Counted from the first letter of the stretch, positions 33,172 to 42,165 are shown. The stretch is 64,000 bases of DNA from JAGNDO01 sp963704975 (GCA_963704975.1 CAVPIK010000029.1:1-64000), one strand, 5' to 3'. The notes: generated by a model not told the origin, from the letters alone. Made by a program: numbers and translations.

Positions 33172-34779
33172 TCAGAGTTTAGTGGATGCCTGGAAAATCC
33201 AGTCGGAGAAACTGCCCCGAGAGGTGGGCAATACCGCGGCCAAATCATCGGCTGTGGTGGCGGCCAGTTGGGCAAAGGTGAAGATGCCGGCCCGATAAAG
33301 CTGCTGCTCGGCCCCTTCGCCAATGCCTTTGATGGCGGAGAGTTTGTCCGGGAGCGGGCCGTGATAGCGGGCCCCGACGCGATTGTTGACCTGGGCCAGG
33401 GTTTGGGCCTGGGCGGGCCAATCTGCCGCGTTGGCGGCATCGATAGCCTCTGTGGCCTCTTCCAATCCACTGACGGTCATGTTGGCGACCTGATCCCACG
33501 TGAAGATGCCCGCACGGTATAGCCGGGTTTCGTAGACCCGGCCAATCCCCAAAATCTCGGTCAGATCATCGGGATAGTTGGTGTTGACAGCGGCTGCGCT
33601 GTCCAGGCCGGAGACAGGGGCGTCGGCCACGTCCTCAGCAATCTTACTGGCCCCAGCGCCGACGGCCCCACCAGCGGCCAAAGCTGCCGCGCCCAATCCG
33701 GTCTTGGCAACATCCAGCTTAGCAGACACGTCGGGTAGATCAACATCCGGCATGTCGAGATCGGGCAAGTCCACGGCGCTGTTGAGGGAAGCGGCAAAGC
33801 CGCCCACTTTGGCAGACACGTCGGGCAGATCCACGTCGGGCATGTCGAGATCGGGCATGTCCACGGCGGCGTCGATGGAGGCGGCGAGACCGCCCATGTC
33901 GGCGGACACGTCGGGCAGATCTACGTCCGGCATGTCGAGATCGGGCATGTCCACGGCGGCGTCGATGGAAGCGGCGAGACCGCCCATGTCGGCGGATACG
34001 TCGGGCAGATCTACGTCCGGCATATCGAGATCGGGCATGTCCACGGCGGCGTCGATGGAGGCGGCGAGGCCGCTCATGTCGGCGGACACGTCGGGCAGAT
34101 CTACGTCCGGCATGTCGAGATCGGGCATGTCCACGGCGGCGTCGATGGAGGCAGCGAGACCGCCCATGTCGGCGGACACGTCGGGCAGATCTACGTCCGG
34201 CATGTCGAGGTCGGGCATGTCCACGGCGGCGTCGATGGAGGCGGCGAGGCCGCCCATGTCGGCGGACACGTCGGGCAGATCCACGTCCGGCATATCGAGA
34301 TCGGGCATGTCCACGGCGGCGTCGATGGAGGCGGCGAGACCGCCCATGTCGGCGGACACGTCGGGCAGATCTACGTCCGGCATATCGAGATCGGGCATGT
34401 CCACGGCGGCGTCGATGGAGGCGGCGAGGCCACCCATGTCGGCGGATACGTCGGGCAGATCTACGTCCGGCATGTCGAGATCGGGCATATCGAGATCGGG
34501 CATGTCTACGGCGGCGTCGAGATCCGGTGCCGCCAGGGTGACTTCTCTATCGGCCAGGGTTGCCGTTGCCCCGGCGGCGGCAGCGGCGGCACCTGCCAAG
34601 CCGGCCCCTCGGGTGGAAGACGATGCGTCGTTGCCGGAGGCGCGCAGGGCGCTTTCCAACTCGGCCACACGTTCGTCTCGCACTTCCATGCGTTTGCGGC
34701 GGAACCACAGCCATTCGATCAAGGTGGACAACAGCCAGCCAATTAAAATTCCTACGAGCAACCACCAATACCAAGCCAT
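33172..34779 (-). CDS. membrane protein with 30-residue Asp-rich repeats and C-terminal HhH domains
   Basis: 535 residues from ATG 34779. N-terminal membrane anchor (MAWYWWLLVGILIGWLLSTL) and a basic stop-transfer (WFRRKR), then an Ala-rich stretch. Nine 30-residue units of the form DMPDLDMPDVDLPDVS + ADMGGLAASIDAAV follow (seven nearly identical, two diverged), and finally two helix-hairpin-helix-like units (LTEILGIGRVYETRLYRAGI and LSAIKGIGEGAEQQLYRAGI) of the DUF4332 type. The repeats contribute about five aspartates each and no lysine. HhH units bind DNA or protein non-specifically. Topology places the repeats and HhH in the cytoplasm if the N-terminus is outside. Role unknown. Confidence 0.75.
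   Translation of the reverse strand: MAWYWWLLVGILIGWLLSTLIEWLWFRRKRMEVRDERVAELESALRASGNDASSSTRGAGLAGAAAAAAGATATLADREVTLAAPDLDAAVDMPDLDMPDLDMPDVDLPDVSADMGGLAASIDAAVDMPDLDMPDVDLPDVSADMGGLAASIDAAVDMPDLDMPDVDLPDVSADMGGLAASIDAAVDMPDLDMPDVDLPDVSADMGGLAASIDAAVDMPDLDMPDVDLPDVSADMSGLAASIDAAVDMPDLDMPDVDLPDVSADMGGLAASIDAAVDMPDLDMPDVDLPDVSADMGGLAASIDAAVDMPDLDMPDVDLPDVSAKVGGFAASLNSAVDLPDLDMPDVDLPDVSAKLDVAKTGLGAAALAAGGAVGAGASKIAEDVADAPVSGLDSAAAVNTNYPDDLTEILGIGRVYETRLYRAGIFTWDQVANMTVSGLEEATEAIDAANAADWPAQAQTLAQVNNRVGARYHGPLPDKLSAIKGIGEGAEQQLYRAGIFTFAQLAATTADDLAAVLPTSRGSFSDWIFQASTKL
33735..34512. repeat. coding tandem repeat, 90-bp period
   Basis: Seven nearly identical and two diverged 90-base units encode the Asp-rich repeats. 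Synonymous differences are few, so recent unit duplication or homogenisation is likely, and copy number may be variable or misassembled. Confidence 0.9.
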
Positions 34780-35033
34780 AGTCTTATTCCCTTCTTGATC
34801 TGTGGGTGAAGTGTGATTCTTCGAGTCGATTGATTTCATGCGGACACTTGGGTTTGTGAATAAAAGGGGGCGTTGCGGCGTACCGAAGATAGAAAACTTC
34901 GATGAAATTGGGTGCAAAAAAGCGTTAAACTGACGACGGGGTAACAGTATAATACACTGAGGCGGGACTGTATGTCAATGAATTTTCCTGTCCCTGTCTC
35001 TTTCGCTGGATTGAGGACCAAGATCGGGTCGGG

Positions 35034-35816
35034 CTAGGGGTGGCGGCGTTGCCGGGCGGCCTCAAAGAGGATTACGGCACCGGCGATGGCGGCGTTGAGG
35101 GATTCGGTGTCACCGCGCATGGGGATGGCCAGGGGACGGCCCATTTGACGGGCCGCGGAACTGGGGCCCCCGGCTTCGCTGCCCAAAATCAACACCGCGG
35201 GCTGAGTCCAGTTGACTTCATCGTAGATCAACTCGCTGTTTGCATCGGCCACAAAGATCGGCCACGTTGGGTCAAGATAGCGTTTGACCTCATCCCAATC
35301 GGCGCATGGGCGCAGGGGCAGGCGGAAGTGTGCGCCCATGCCGGACCGCAGCACCTTGGGGTTGAAGACGTCCACGGTCTGGGGGGCGAGCAGGACGAGG
35401 CCGACCCCGGCGGCCTCTGCCGTGCGCAGCAGGGTGCCAGCGTTGCCGGGATCGCCGATGCCGTCCAAGATCAGCACCAGCCCCGGCTGCGTGGGCAGGG
35501 GGAGGTTGGGCAGGGGCAGCACCGCTGCAATGCCTTGGGGGGTGACGGTGTCGGCCAGGCTCTGGAAGACCTGGGGGGTGCAGGCCAAGCTCTCCACCCC
35601 GGCGGCGCTGATCTCCGCCACCAATTGGGCCAGGGCCGGGTTGGCCTCGGCGGCTTCGGGCACAAAGAAGATGCGATCCGGGCGTGCACCGGCCCGCCAG
35701 GCGTCTTCGACCAGACGCAGCCCTTCCAGCAGGCAGCGCCCGGCGGCCAAGCGCTGGCGTTTGCGCTGAAGGCTGCGGGCCTCTTTGATGCGGTTGTTGT
35801 CGGTGCTGGTGATCAT
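35034..35816 (-). CDS. TrmH/SpoU-family RNA 2'-O-methyltransferase
   Basis: 260 residues from ATG 35816. The N-terminal substrate-binding region (MITSTDNNRIKEARSLQRKR) is followed by the SPOUT knot with motif 1 DPGNAGTLLRTAEAAG, motif 2 LGSEAGG and motif 3 IPMRGDTESLNAAIAGAVIL. This layout is typical of RlmB/TsnR-like 23S rRNA methyltransferases, often encoded beside rplT. The exact target nucleotide cannot be told from sequence. Confidence 0.87.
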   Translation of the reverse strand: MITSTDNNRIKEARSLQRKRQRLAAGRCLLEGLRLVEDAWRAGARPDRIFFVPEAAEANPALAQLVAEISAAGVESLACTPQVFQSLADTVTPQGIAAVLPLPNLPLPTQPGLVLILDGIGDPGNAGTLLRTAEAAGVGLVLLAPQTVDVFNPKVLRSGMGAHFRLPLRPCADWDEVKRYLDPTWPIFVADANSELIYDEVNWTQPAVLILGSEAGGPSSAARQMGRPLAIPMRGDTESLNAAIAGAVILFEAARQRRHP

Positions 35817-35827
35817 GGGCGTGATGA

Positions 35828-35892
35828 GTAACGAGTAATGAGTGAAACGTGATGCGTGAAACGTGATGCGAACAACTTCACGTTTCACTCGT
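35828..35892. repeat. palindromic repeat of GTGAAACGTGATGCG words
   Basis: Tandem GTGAAACGTGATGCG words on the left face TTCACGTTTCAC on the right. A related copy is at 55968-56035. It sits between rplT and the methyltransferase. Confidence 0.7.
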
Positions 35893-35897
35893 GGGAT

Positions 35898-35930
35898 CAA
35901 AACGGCAGAGACCCGAGTCTCTGCCGCTTT
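35898..35930 (-). terminator. terminator after rplT
   Basis: Ten-base stem (35903-35912 with 35917-35926, CGGCAGAGAC) and 4-base loop, followed on the minus strand by TTTT. It closes the thrS-infC-rpmI-rplT cluster. Confidence 0.8.
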
Positions 35931-35990
35931 GCTGCTTTGTTGAGTTTGGGGCCGGTTCTGCGGCGGCTTCGGATGAAGACCGGCAGAGGA

Positions 35991-36347
35991 TCAGGCCAAT
36001 TGGGCCTTGGCCAGATCAACCAGTTTGGTGAAGGCGGCGCTATCGTGGATAGCGATGTCCGACAACACCTTGCGGTCAACCTGGACGTTGGCCAATTTCA
36101 GGCCGTGGATCAGGCGGCTATAGCTGAGGCCATTGATGCGGGCGGCCGCATTGATGCGGGTGGTCCACAAGCGGCGGAAATCACGCTTGCGGTTGCGCCG
36201 GTCCCGGAACGCATAGAACAGGGACTTCATCATGGCTTCGTTAGCTCGGCGATAAAGCCGATGTCGACTGCCGAACTGTCCTTTGGTGAACTTTAGGACT
36301 TTTTTGTGTCGCTTGTGAGAAGCAACCTTGGGTCTAGAACGTGGCAT
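35991..36347 (-). CDS. rplT: 50S ribosomal protein L20
   Basis: 118 residues, family length. MPRSRPKVASHKRHKKVLK start, GQFGSRHRLYRRANEAMMKS and NRKRDFRRLWTTRINAAAR are L20 landmarks. L20 is needed for early 50S assembly and in several bacteria represses its own operon by binding the leader of rpmI. Follows rpmI in the canonical infC-rpmI-rplT order. Confidence 0.98.
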   Translation of the reverse strand: MPRSRPKVASHKRHKKVLKFTKGQFGSRHRLYRRANEAMMKSLFYAFRDRRNRKRDFRRLWTTRINAAARINGLSYSRLIHGLKLANVQVDRKVLSDIAIHDSAAFTKLVDLAKAQLA

Positions 36348-36525
36348 GTGTTATTCCTTCCGTGATGGCGGGTGTTTTTCAGTCACACCGCTTATTCCTG
36401 GCCCGTCACGTACTTAGGGTCGATCCGAGGATCGATTCGTGCTGCCAAAGAAATTCAAAAATCCGAAAACTACAGGTCATGACTACGATATAACAGAGGG
36501 CGAAGCAGGGTTGCGGGCGGGCAGC

Positions 36526-36732
36526 CTAGGCCACCGAGCTGCCAGCAACAGTCTTCACCATCTTGATGGTGCTCGTCACGCCGGACGAGACATTCTTGCG
36601 GTACGAGCGGCGCATGCGCTTGGTCTTGTTGCGGCGCAAGTGACCACCACCTTGGCGGCGGCGAATCAACTTGCCGTTCTTGGTCACGCGGAAGCGGGCG
36701 GCAGCGCCTTTGTGTGTCTTTAACTTGGGCAT
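36526..36732 (-). CDS. rpmI: 50S ribosomal protein L35
   Basis: 68 residues from ATG 36732 (MPKLKTHKGAAARFRVT), very basic, with GGGHLRRNKTKRMRRSYRK. Located between infC and rplT. The 178-base gap to rplT contains no other gene. Confidence 0.97.
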   Translation of the reverse strand: MPKLKTHKGAAARFRVTKNGKLIRRRQGGGHLRRNKTKRMRRSYRKNVSSGVTSTIKMVKTVAGSSVA

Positions 36733-36837
36733 AGTGCTCTCCAACTCAACAGTTCTGGGTCGACGCGGGGCCAGTTTTTGGGCTGGCCATGAAAAAACTC
36801 AACAAAGCAGGGTAAGACGGATAGTTCTATAACATAC

Positions 36838-36864
36838 AAAAGCGGACCGTGGCCCGCTTTGGTA
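36838..36864 (-). terminator. hairpin between infC and rpmI
   Basis: On the minus strand AAAGCGGGCC faces GGTCCGCTTTTG. It may be an attenuator or partial terminator; in other bacteria L20 autoregulation acts in this intergenic leader. Confidence 0.5.
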
Positions 36865-36943
36865 CCTATTGGATGGCGATAGGCTAACTTGACTGTTTTC
36901 GCTAGGTCGATCGACCTATCTGTTGACCTGTCGATCGACGGGT

Positions 36944-37459
36944 CTAGCTGTCCTTTGGCGCCATGATCATGATCATGCTGTTGCCTTCAAAGGCGGGCCG
37001 AGACTCAATCTCCACAATATCGGCCACATCATCGGAAACGCGCTGAAGCAGATCCCTCGCCACCTCCGGGTGATAGATCTCCCGACCACGGAAGCGAATG
37101 CGCACCTTGATCTTGTCGCCTTCGCCAGCAAACTTGCGGATTTTTGAGAGAACGACCTGGATGTCGTGTTCGCCGGTTTTGGGCCGCAGGCGCACCTCTT
37201 TGACCTCGATCTGCTTCTGCGACTTGCGGGCATCCCGCTCGCGCTTCTGTTTCTCGTAGAGGTACTTGCCATAGTCCATCAGTCGGCAGACCGGCGGGGT
37301 GGCATTTGGTGCGACCTCAACCAGATCCAGCTCACGCTGTTCGGCGATGGCCAGGGCTTCTTTGATGGGCAAAATACCCAACTGCTCGCCTTCGGCGTCA
37401 ATAACGCGTACCTCGCGGGCATAGATCCGATTGTTGATGCGAGTGGTGTCTCTGCTAAT
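36944..37459 (-). CDS. infC: translation initiation factor IF-3 with AUU start codon
   Basis: 171 residues. Extending upstream of GILPIKEALAIAEQRELDLVE gives NRIYAREVRVIDAEGEQL, the conserved IF-3 N-domain, and the only start with a ribosome-binding site is ATT at 37459, 7 bases after AAAGGAG. AUU is the classical infC start in E. coli, where IF-3 discriminates against it and so represses its own synthesis. The C-domain has VRLRPKTGEHDIQV and FRGREIYHPEVARDLL. Followed by rpmI and rplT and preceded by thrS. Confidence 0.95.
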   Translation of the reverse strand: MSRDTTRINNRIYAREVRVIDAEGEQLGILPIKEALAIAEQRELDLVEVAPNATPPVCRLMDYGKYLYEKQKRERDARKSQKQIEVKEVRLRPKTGEHDIQVVLSKIRKFAGEGDKIKVRIRFRGREIYHPEVARDLLQRVSDDVADIVEIESRPAFEGNSMIMIMAPKDS

Positions 37460-37570
37460 TGCGGTGCTCCTTTGTTTCTACATTATTTTTAGTGATTGTA
37501 AAGCCGTTCTACATAAGCTTACAATCTGTGAGTATATCATCAGAGTGAAGGGTCGTCAACTTTATTTTGG

Positions 37571-37674
37571 GATTGAGGGGGGGAGATTTTGGATTGCGGA
37601 TTTTAGATTTTGGATTGAGGCGTCCAACACGCCTCAATCCAAAATCCAAAATCCGCAATCTAAAATCTAAAGAT
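37571..37674. repeat. R2 palindrome between thrS and infC
   Basis: Left arm with GATTTTGGATTGCGGATTTT words, right arm with the complement, centred near 37625 on CGTCCAACACG. The thrS stop codon falls at its edge. Confidence 0.85.
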
Positions 37675-39497
37675 CCGCCGACCGGGTGGCGATGCGGTCC
37701 GTGACCAGGGCGATGAACTCGGCGACGGGCATGGCGTTTTGGCGCTTGCCGTCCCGACGGCGCAGGGCCACGGTCTCGTCGGCCACTTCTTGATCGCCCA
37801 CGACCAGCATGTAGGGCACCTTCAGGAGTTGGGCGTCCCGGATCTTGGCGTTCATGCGATCCGAACCCAGATCCGCCGTGGCCCGCACGCCGGCGGCCAG
37901 CAGCCGTTTGGCCAACTGCTCGGCATACTCGTTGTGGCCGTCGGTGATGGGCACAACCCGCACCTGCTCCGGCGACAGCCAGACCGGGAAGACCCCGGCG
38001 TAGTGCTCGATCAGGAAGCCGATCATGCGCTCGTGGGTGCTGAGGGGGGCACGGTGGATGCACAGGGGCACCTCCGGCTGACCCTCTCGGTTGGTGAATT
38101 CCAGGTCAAAGCGTTCCGGCACGGCGAAGTCCACCTGGTTGGTGGCCAGGGTGAACTCCCGACCGATGGCGCTCCAGATCTGCACGTCGATCTTGGGGCC
38201 ATAGAAGGCGGCCTCGTCGGCCACCTCCACGAAGGGCACGCCGCCGTTGGTCATGGCGTTGCGCACCATCTCCTCGGTCTTGAGCCAGAGTCGCTCGTTG
38301 TCCACATATTTCTTGCCCAACCCCTTGCGGTGATGGGTGCTGAGGCGCATGACAAACTTGTCCACGCCAAAGAGGTCAAAGTATTTGCGATAGAGCCCGA
38401 CCACGCCCATAAACTCCGCCTCGAACTGCTCTTCGGAGCAGTAGATGTGGGCGTCGTTCATCTGCATGGAGCGCACCCGCATCAGGCCGAACAGCTCGCC
38501 GCTCTTTTCATAGCGATAGCAGGTGCCATATTCGGAGAGACGCACGGGCAGTTCCCGATAGCTGCGGGGGCGGCTGCCGAAGATCTTGTGGTGCATGGGG
38601 CAGTTCATGGGTTTGACATAATACTTCACCCCTTCCAACTCCATGGGCGGGTACATGCTCTCGGCATAGTAGGGCAGATGGCCGCTGCGGATGAAGAGAT
38701 CTTCCTTGGTGACATGGGGCGTGCGCACCTGCTGATAGCCGGCGGCCAGTTCCACTTCCTTGGCCAGCTTCTCCAGTTCTTCGATGATCACCGTGCCCCG
38801 GGGCGTCCACAGGGGCAGGCCCGGCCCCACTTCTTCGTCAAAGGTGAAGAGATCCAACTCCTTGCCCAGCTTGCGGTGATCCCGCTTCTTGGCCTCTTCG
38901 AGCATGGTCAGATGTAGGCTTTGAGATCCTTTTTGTTGCGCCAGGCCGTGCCATAGATGCGCTGCAACATGGGCTTGTGCTCGTCGCCCCGCCAATAGGC
39001 CCCGGCCACGCTCATCAGCTTGAAGCCATCCGGCGGGATCTGGCCCGTGTGCTCCACATGGGGGCCTCGGCACAGGTCCCGGAAGGTGTCGTGCTGATAC
39101 GTGCTGATCACCGGCTTCTCGTCGGTCTCGTTGCCATATTCGTCCACGCCGCCCTTGTCCAAGCCGTCGATCAGCTCCAACTTGTATTGCTGACCGGCGA
39201 AGAGGGCCCGGGCCGTCGTCCGCGCTGACTTCCTCATATTGGAAGGGGATGCTTGCCGCCGATGATCTGGCGCATGCGCTTTTCGATGGTCTCCAAATCT
39301 TCCGGCGTGAAGGTGACGAGCTTGCCATCCTCCCCCCGGCCCAGGTCGAAGTCATAGTAGAAGCCGTTCTCAATCGGCGGCCCGATGGCGATCTTGGCCT
39401 CCGGGTAGATCTCCAGCACCGCCTGGGCCATCACATGCGCGGCCCCGTGGCGGATCTTGTACAACTGGTCTTGCTCTGGTGCGTTATAGTCACTCAT
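37667..39497 (-). CDS. thrS: threonyl-tRNA synthetase lacking the TGS domain, frameshifted
   Basis: Charges tRNA-Thr. Starts MSDYNAPEQDQLYKIRHGAA (AAGGGAG upstream), directly at the N2 editing domain: HGAAHVMAQ and CRGPHVEHTG. The N-terminal TGS domain usual in bacterial ThrRS is absent. The class II core has MNCPMHHKIF, RYEKSGELFGLMRVRSMQMNDAH and APLSTHERMIGFLIEHYAG, then the anticodon-binding domain (VRVVPITDGHNEYAEQLAKRL). About 605 residues. Frame breaks near 39235-39240, near 39210 (one surplus G; deletion restores DDARALFAG) and near 38920. A threonine T-box lies upstream of the preceding gene. Confidence 0.94.
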
Positions 39498-39504
39498 TTC
39501 AATC

Positions 39505-39600
39505 TCCCTTGCGAATGGCAAATGGCGAATGGCGAATGGCGGGTCCAACTCTGTCCAAACCCACCAATCCAAAATCGCCAATCAAAAATCCAAAATTACT
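39505..39600. repeat. short-word repeats between the M20 peptidase and thrS
   Basis: Tandem ATGGCGA/ATGGCAA words (39510-39545) adjoin an R2-type stretch of CCAAAATC words (39565-39600). The stop codon of the M20 gene lies inside the R2 part. Confidence 0.65.
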
Positions 39601-40805
39601 GCGGCCAGCCACTCCGCCGCCCACCAGGTCAGGATCAGCAGATGGGCGCAGCCTCGGCCCAGGGGATCCGGGTTGATCCATTCCCCCGTGCGGTGGGCGT
39701 CCCCGCCCAGGGTGATGCCCACGCAGACCGCGGGGATGCCCAGGCTGAGGGGGATGTTGGCGTCCGTGCTGCTGATGCGCATGTCGGAGGTCTCCGATAC
39801 CCCGGCGGCGGTCAGGGCGCGACTGGCGGCCTGGACCAAAAAGTGGTCCTTGGGGATCTCCCCGGCCGGCCGGTCGCCGATCACCGCCATTTCGATGCGT
39901 ACATCCGCTTCTGTCGCCACGGCCAGTTGATGCCGTTCCACGATAGTTTGGGCCTGGGTCACCAAGGCAGCCAATGCCTTGGGCGACTCGCTGCGCATGT
40001 CCAGTTCCAAATGGGCGTCCTGGGCGATGGTGTTGACCGAGGCCCCGCCCCAAATCCGCCCGATGTTGAAGGTGGTCTTGGGCCGCTTGGCCACCTTGAG
40101 CCGGGAGAGATCTGCGGCCAGGCGCACCAGCACATGGATGGCGCTGCCCGATCCAAAATCTCCCCAACTGTGGCCGCCCGGCGCATGGGCGCTGATGCGC
40201 AGCCGCTTGGACCCCAAGGCACGATGCACGATCCGGGTCAACCCCATGCCCTCGATGACCACGGAAGCCCCCAGGCCATCGGGCAGCGTGGACAGCCGGG
40301 CCACCGCCGCCCGCATCCCCTTCAGATCCCCAAGCCCTTCCTCGCCGCTATTGGCCACAAACCACACATCCACAGGCGGACGCCCATCCGGGCTGGCGGC
40401 CAAGCGTTGCATGGTTTCGGCCAGGGTGAGCAGCCCGGCCACGCCGGTGGAGTTGTCCCCGATGCCCGGACCGTAGATGCGGCCATCCTGGGGATCTCGG
40501 CGGGCCGTCAGGTCCGTGGCCAGGGGGAAGACCGTGTCCGTGTGGGCGCTGACCATGAGGGCCGGACCGGGCTTTTTGCCGGGGATGCGGCCATACACGT
40601 TGCGCTCGTCGTCCTGGTCCACATCGGCCAAGCCCAACCGGCGCATGGCCGCCATCACCCAGGCCGCCCGTTCCGCCTCCTGGCCCGTGGGGGCCGGGAT
40701 CTGCTGGATCTGCACGCACAGATCGGCGATCCGGGCCTGTGCCTGGGCCAGATCCCGGGTCGCATCCGCCACATGGGACGGCAAATTCCATCGCTGTTGT
40801 GCCAT
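39582..40805 (-). CDS. M20-family metallopeptidase
   Basis: About 407 residues, intact. Di-zinc exopeptidase landmarks: SAHTDTVFPL (first metal His with the following Asp), GPGIGDNSTGVAGLL (bridging Asp), ANSGEEGLGDLKGM (catalytic Glu pair) and a C-terminal His in GDAHRTGEW. It resembles peptidase T/CPG2-like enzymes; the substrate is unknown. AGGAGA precedes ATG 40805. It lies between a threonine T-box and thrS on the same strand. The last codons (VILDF) are encoded by the R2 repeat, so the C-terminus may have been altered. Confidence 0.85.
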   Translation of the reverse strand: MAQQRWNLPSHVADATRDLAQAQARIADLCVQIQQIPAPTGQEAERAAWVMAAMRRLGLADVDQDDERNVYGRIPGKKPGPALMVSAHTDTVFPLATDLTARRDPQDGRIYGPGIGDNSTGVAGLLTLAETMQRLAASPDGRPPVDVWFVANSGEEGLGDLKGMRAAVARLSTLPDGLGASVVIEGMGLTRIVHRALGSKRLRISAHAPGGHSWGDFGSGSAIHVLVRLAADLSRLKVAKRPKTTFNIGRIWGGASVNTIAQDAHLELDMRSESPKALAALVTQAQTIVERHQLAVATEADVRIEMAVIGDRPAGEIPKDHFLVQAASRALTAAGVSETSDMRISSTDANIPLSLGIPAVCVGITLGGDAHRTGEWINPDPLGRGCAHLLILTWWAAEWLAAVILDF

Positions 40806-40821
40806 GATTATCTCCTGGCGG

Positions 40822-40853
40822 AGAAGTTCGACTTTTGAAAAAGTCGAACTTCT
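40822..40853. promoter_or_regulatory. 15-base perfect hairpin just upstream of the M20 ribosome-binding site
   Basis: AGAAGTTCGACTTTT (40822-40836) faces its exact complement (40839-40853) with a 2-base turn. It lies between the T-box terminator and the start codon. It has no T run on the minus strand beyond the stem, so it may be a repeat or a translational hairpin. Confidence 0.6.
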
Positions 40854-40863
40854 GGTTAAAAAA

Positions 40864-41130
40864 GAACAAAAAACCCCGTCCCAATGGGACGGGGTTCACC
40901 CGTGGTTCCACCCAACTTATCCGTCGTGCGCCCCAACTTGGTTGAGGTTCGACGAATCGCTTGAGGGCCGATAACGGAGCCAGCCGGAGGAGCATAGTGG
41001 GTCCGAGGACCGTTCCGCTCATCGCTCCCAGGGGGTTTTCCGAGAAGATCATCACAGCGACTTTCAGCCAATGATCGCTGTTCTCTGCAAACTTGCTCTC
41101 GTACTCGTCCTGGTCAACGGATTGAGGTAT
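40864..41130 (-). promoter_or_regulatory. T-box leader, threonine (ACC specifier)
   Basis: Reading the minus strand: a Stem I region, then GAAA-ACC-CCCTGGGAGC (41024-41040) matching the specifier-loop pattern with ACC (Thr) as specifier at 41034-41036. The T-box sequence GGGTGGAACCACGGG follows at 40899-40913 and then an intrinsic terminator (stem 40872-40882/40886-40896, then a T run). Uncharged tRNA-Thr would favour the antiterminator and expression of the downstream M20 peptidase and thrS. Specifier identity is by alignment to the glyQS-type pattern and agrees with thrS downstream. Confidence 0.85.
40868..40896 (-). terminator. T-box-controlled intrinsic terminator
   Basis: An 11-base stem AACCCCGTCCC/GGGACGGGGTT with a 3-base loop, followed on the minus strand by TTTTTTG. 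Its 5' arm overlaps the T-box antiterminator. Confidence 0.88.
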
Positions 41131-41135
41131 TTAAC

Positions 41136-41167
41136 AAAAAACCGAGTTTCTAAAAACTCGGTTTTTT
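41136..41167. terminator. bidirectional terminator between tRNA-Val and the T-box leader
   Basis: AAAAAACCGAGTTT faces AAACTCGGTTTTTT around a 4-base loop; A and T runs on both sides. Confidence 0.85.
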
Positions 41168-41185
41168 TGCATCTTTTTTACAACT

Positions 41186-41262
<77 letters not shown>

Positions 41263-41393
41263 GTACGTGAAAAGAAGTATAGCATAGGTGGGTGCGCGGT
41301 GCAAGAAGTTTGGCGGGAGAATAGGAGACAAGGAGACTGGGAGTCAGTCCAGCCGCTCCTTGTCTCCTCTTCTCCCGGTCTCCTGTCTACCCG

Positions 41394-42165
41394 CTAGTTC
41401 GGGAAAATGTACCCAGTCGGCCCGCTGCTCATGGCCAGAACCTGTTGTTGGGTGTCCACGGTGTATTGGAGCAGTTGCAGTTCACGGGCCAAGTAGAAGT
41501 TTTCCCAGTCCAGCATTTCGGGGATGCCGGCCAGGGCCAGGATCTTCTGCTTCTCTTCCGGGTTCACCTGCATGGCGATGCCGATCAGCATGGCCAGGGT
41601 GGTGGGGTCCTCGGGCAATTGGGCAAGTTGAAGCTGGGTGCCCGTGCTCTTGGCCAACAACTCAACATAGCGCAGGATCTTGGGCCGGATGCGGTTGGCC
41701 ATGACCATGGCTTGGGTGGTGCTGCCGTTGAGGATGGGATAGTGGCTGACCTCGGCGCTCAGGTAGGCATGGGAGTGGTCCAGCTTTTCGATGCGGAAGC
41801 GCCGAGTGCCCACGGCCATGATGTTCATGCGCCCGTCGCTCTCTTTTTCCACCTTGGTGATGCGGGCCGCCGTGCCGATTTCGTAGGGGGTGGCGCGGGC
41901 CGCCGCTCTCCTGGCCTTCCCGGATCATCACCACGCCGAAGGGGCTTTGGTTCTCCAGGCAGTAGTGGATCATGGCCCGATAGCGGGGCTCGAAGATGTG
42001 CAAAGGCAACATCATGCCGGGAAAGAGGGCGAGTCGCAAGGGGAATAAGGGTAGGTGCATGGGTTCCATCGGCTGCTCTGGGTTGGAAACTCTGCCGGAC
42101 CCGGCGTGATGGTCGGCATGACGCCAAAAGGACTGGGCGTTTTGAGATCGGTTGCTGTCGCTCAT
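41394..42165 (-). CDS. LON substrate-binding-domain protein, frameshifted
   Basis: About 250 residues. HLPLFPLRLALFPGMMLPLHIFEPRYRAM is the start of the Lon N-terminal domain, continuing PFGVVMIREGQE, then after a frame break near 41905 GRMNIMAVGTRRFRIEKL and the helical bundle RILRYVELLAK-type region to GYIFPN. No AAA+ or protease domain, so it is a stand-alone LON-domain protein. Start is uncertain: ATG 42165 adds a 35-residue polar leader, ATG 42069 would begin MEPMHLPLFPL. Confidence 0.82.

Noticed and set aside
33735..34512. Non-coding minisatellite
   Set aside because: The 90-base period is a multiple of three and keeps an open, compositionally biased frame between two recognisable domains.
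33578..34798. A 406-codon plus-strand frame with GRSTSGMSRSGMS repeats
   Set aside because: It is the antisense reading of the Asp-rich repeat gene; the minus strand has a membrane anchor, HhH domains and a ribosome-binding site, while this frame has no recognisable domain.
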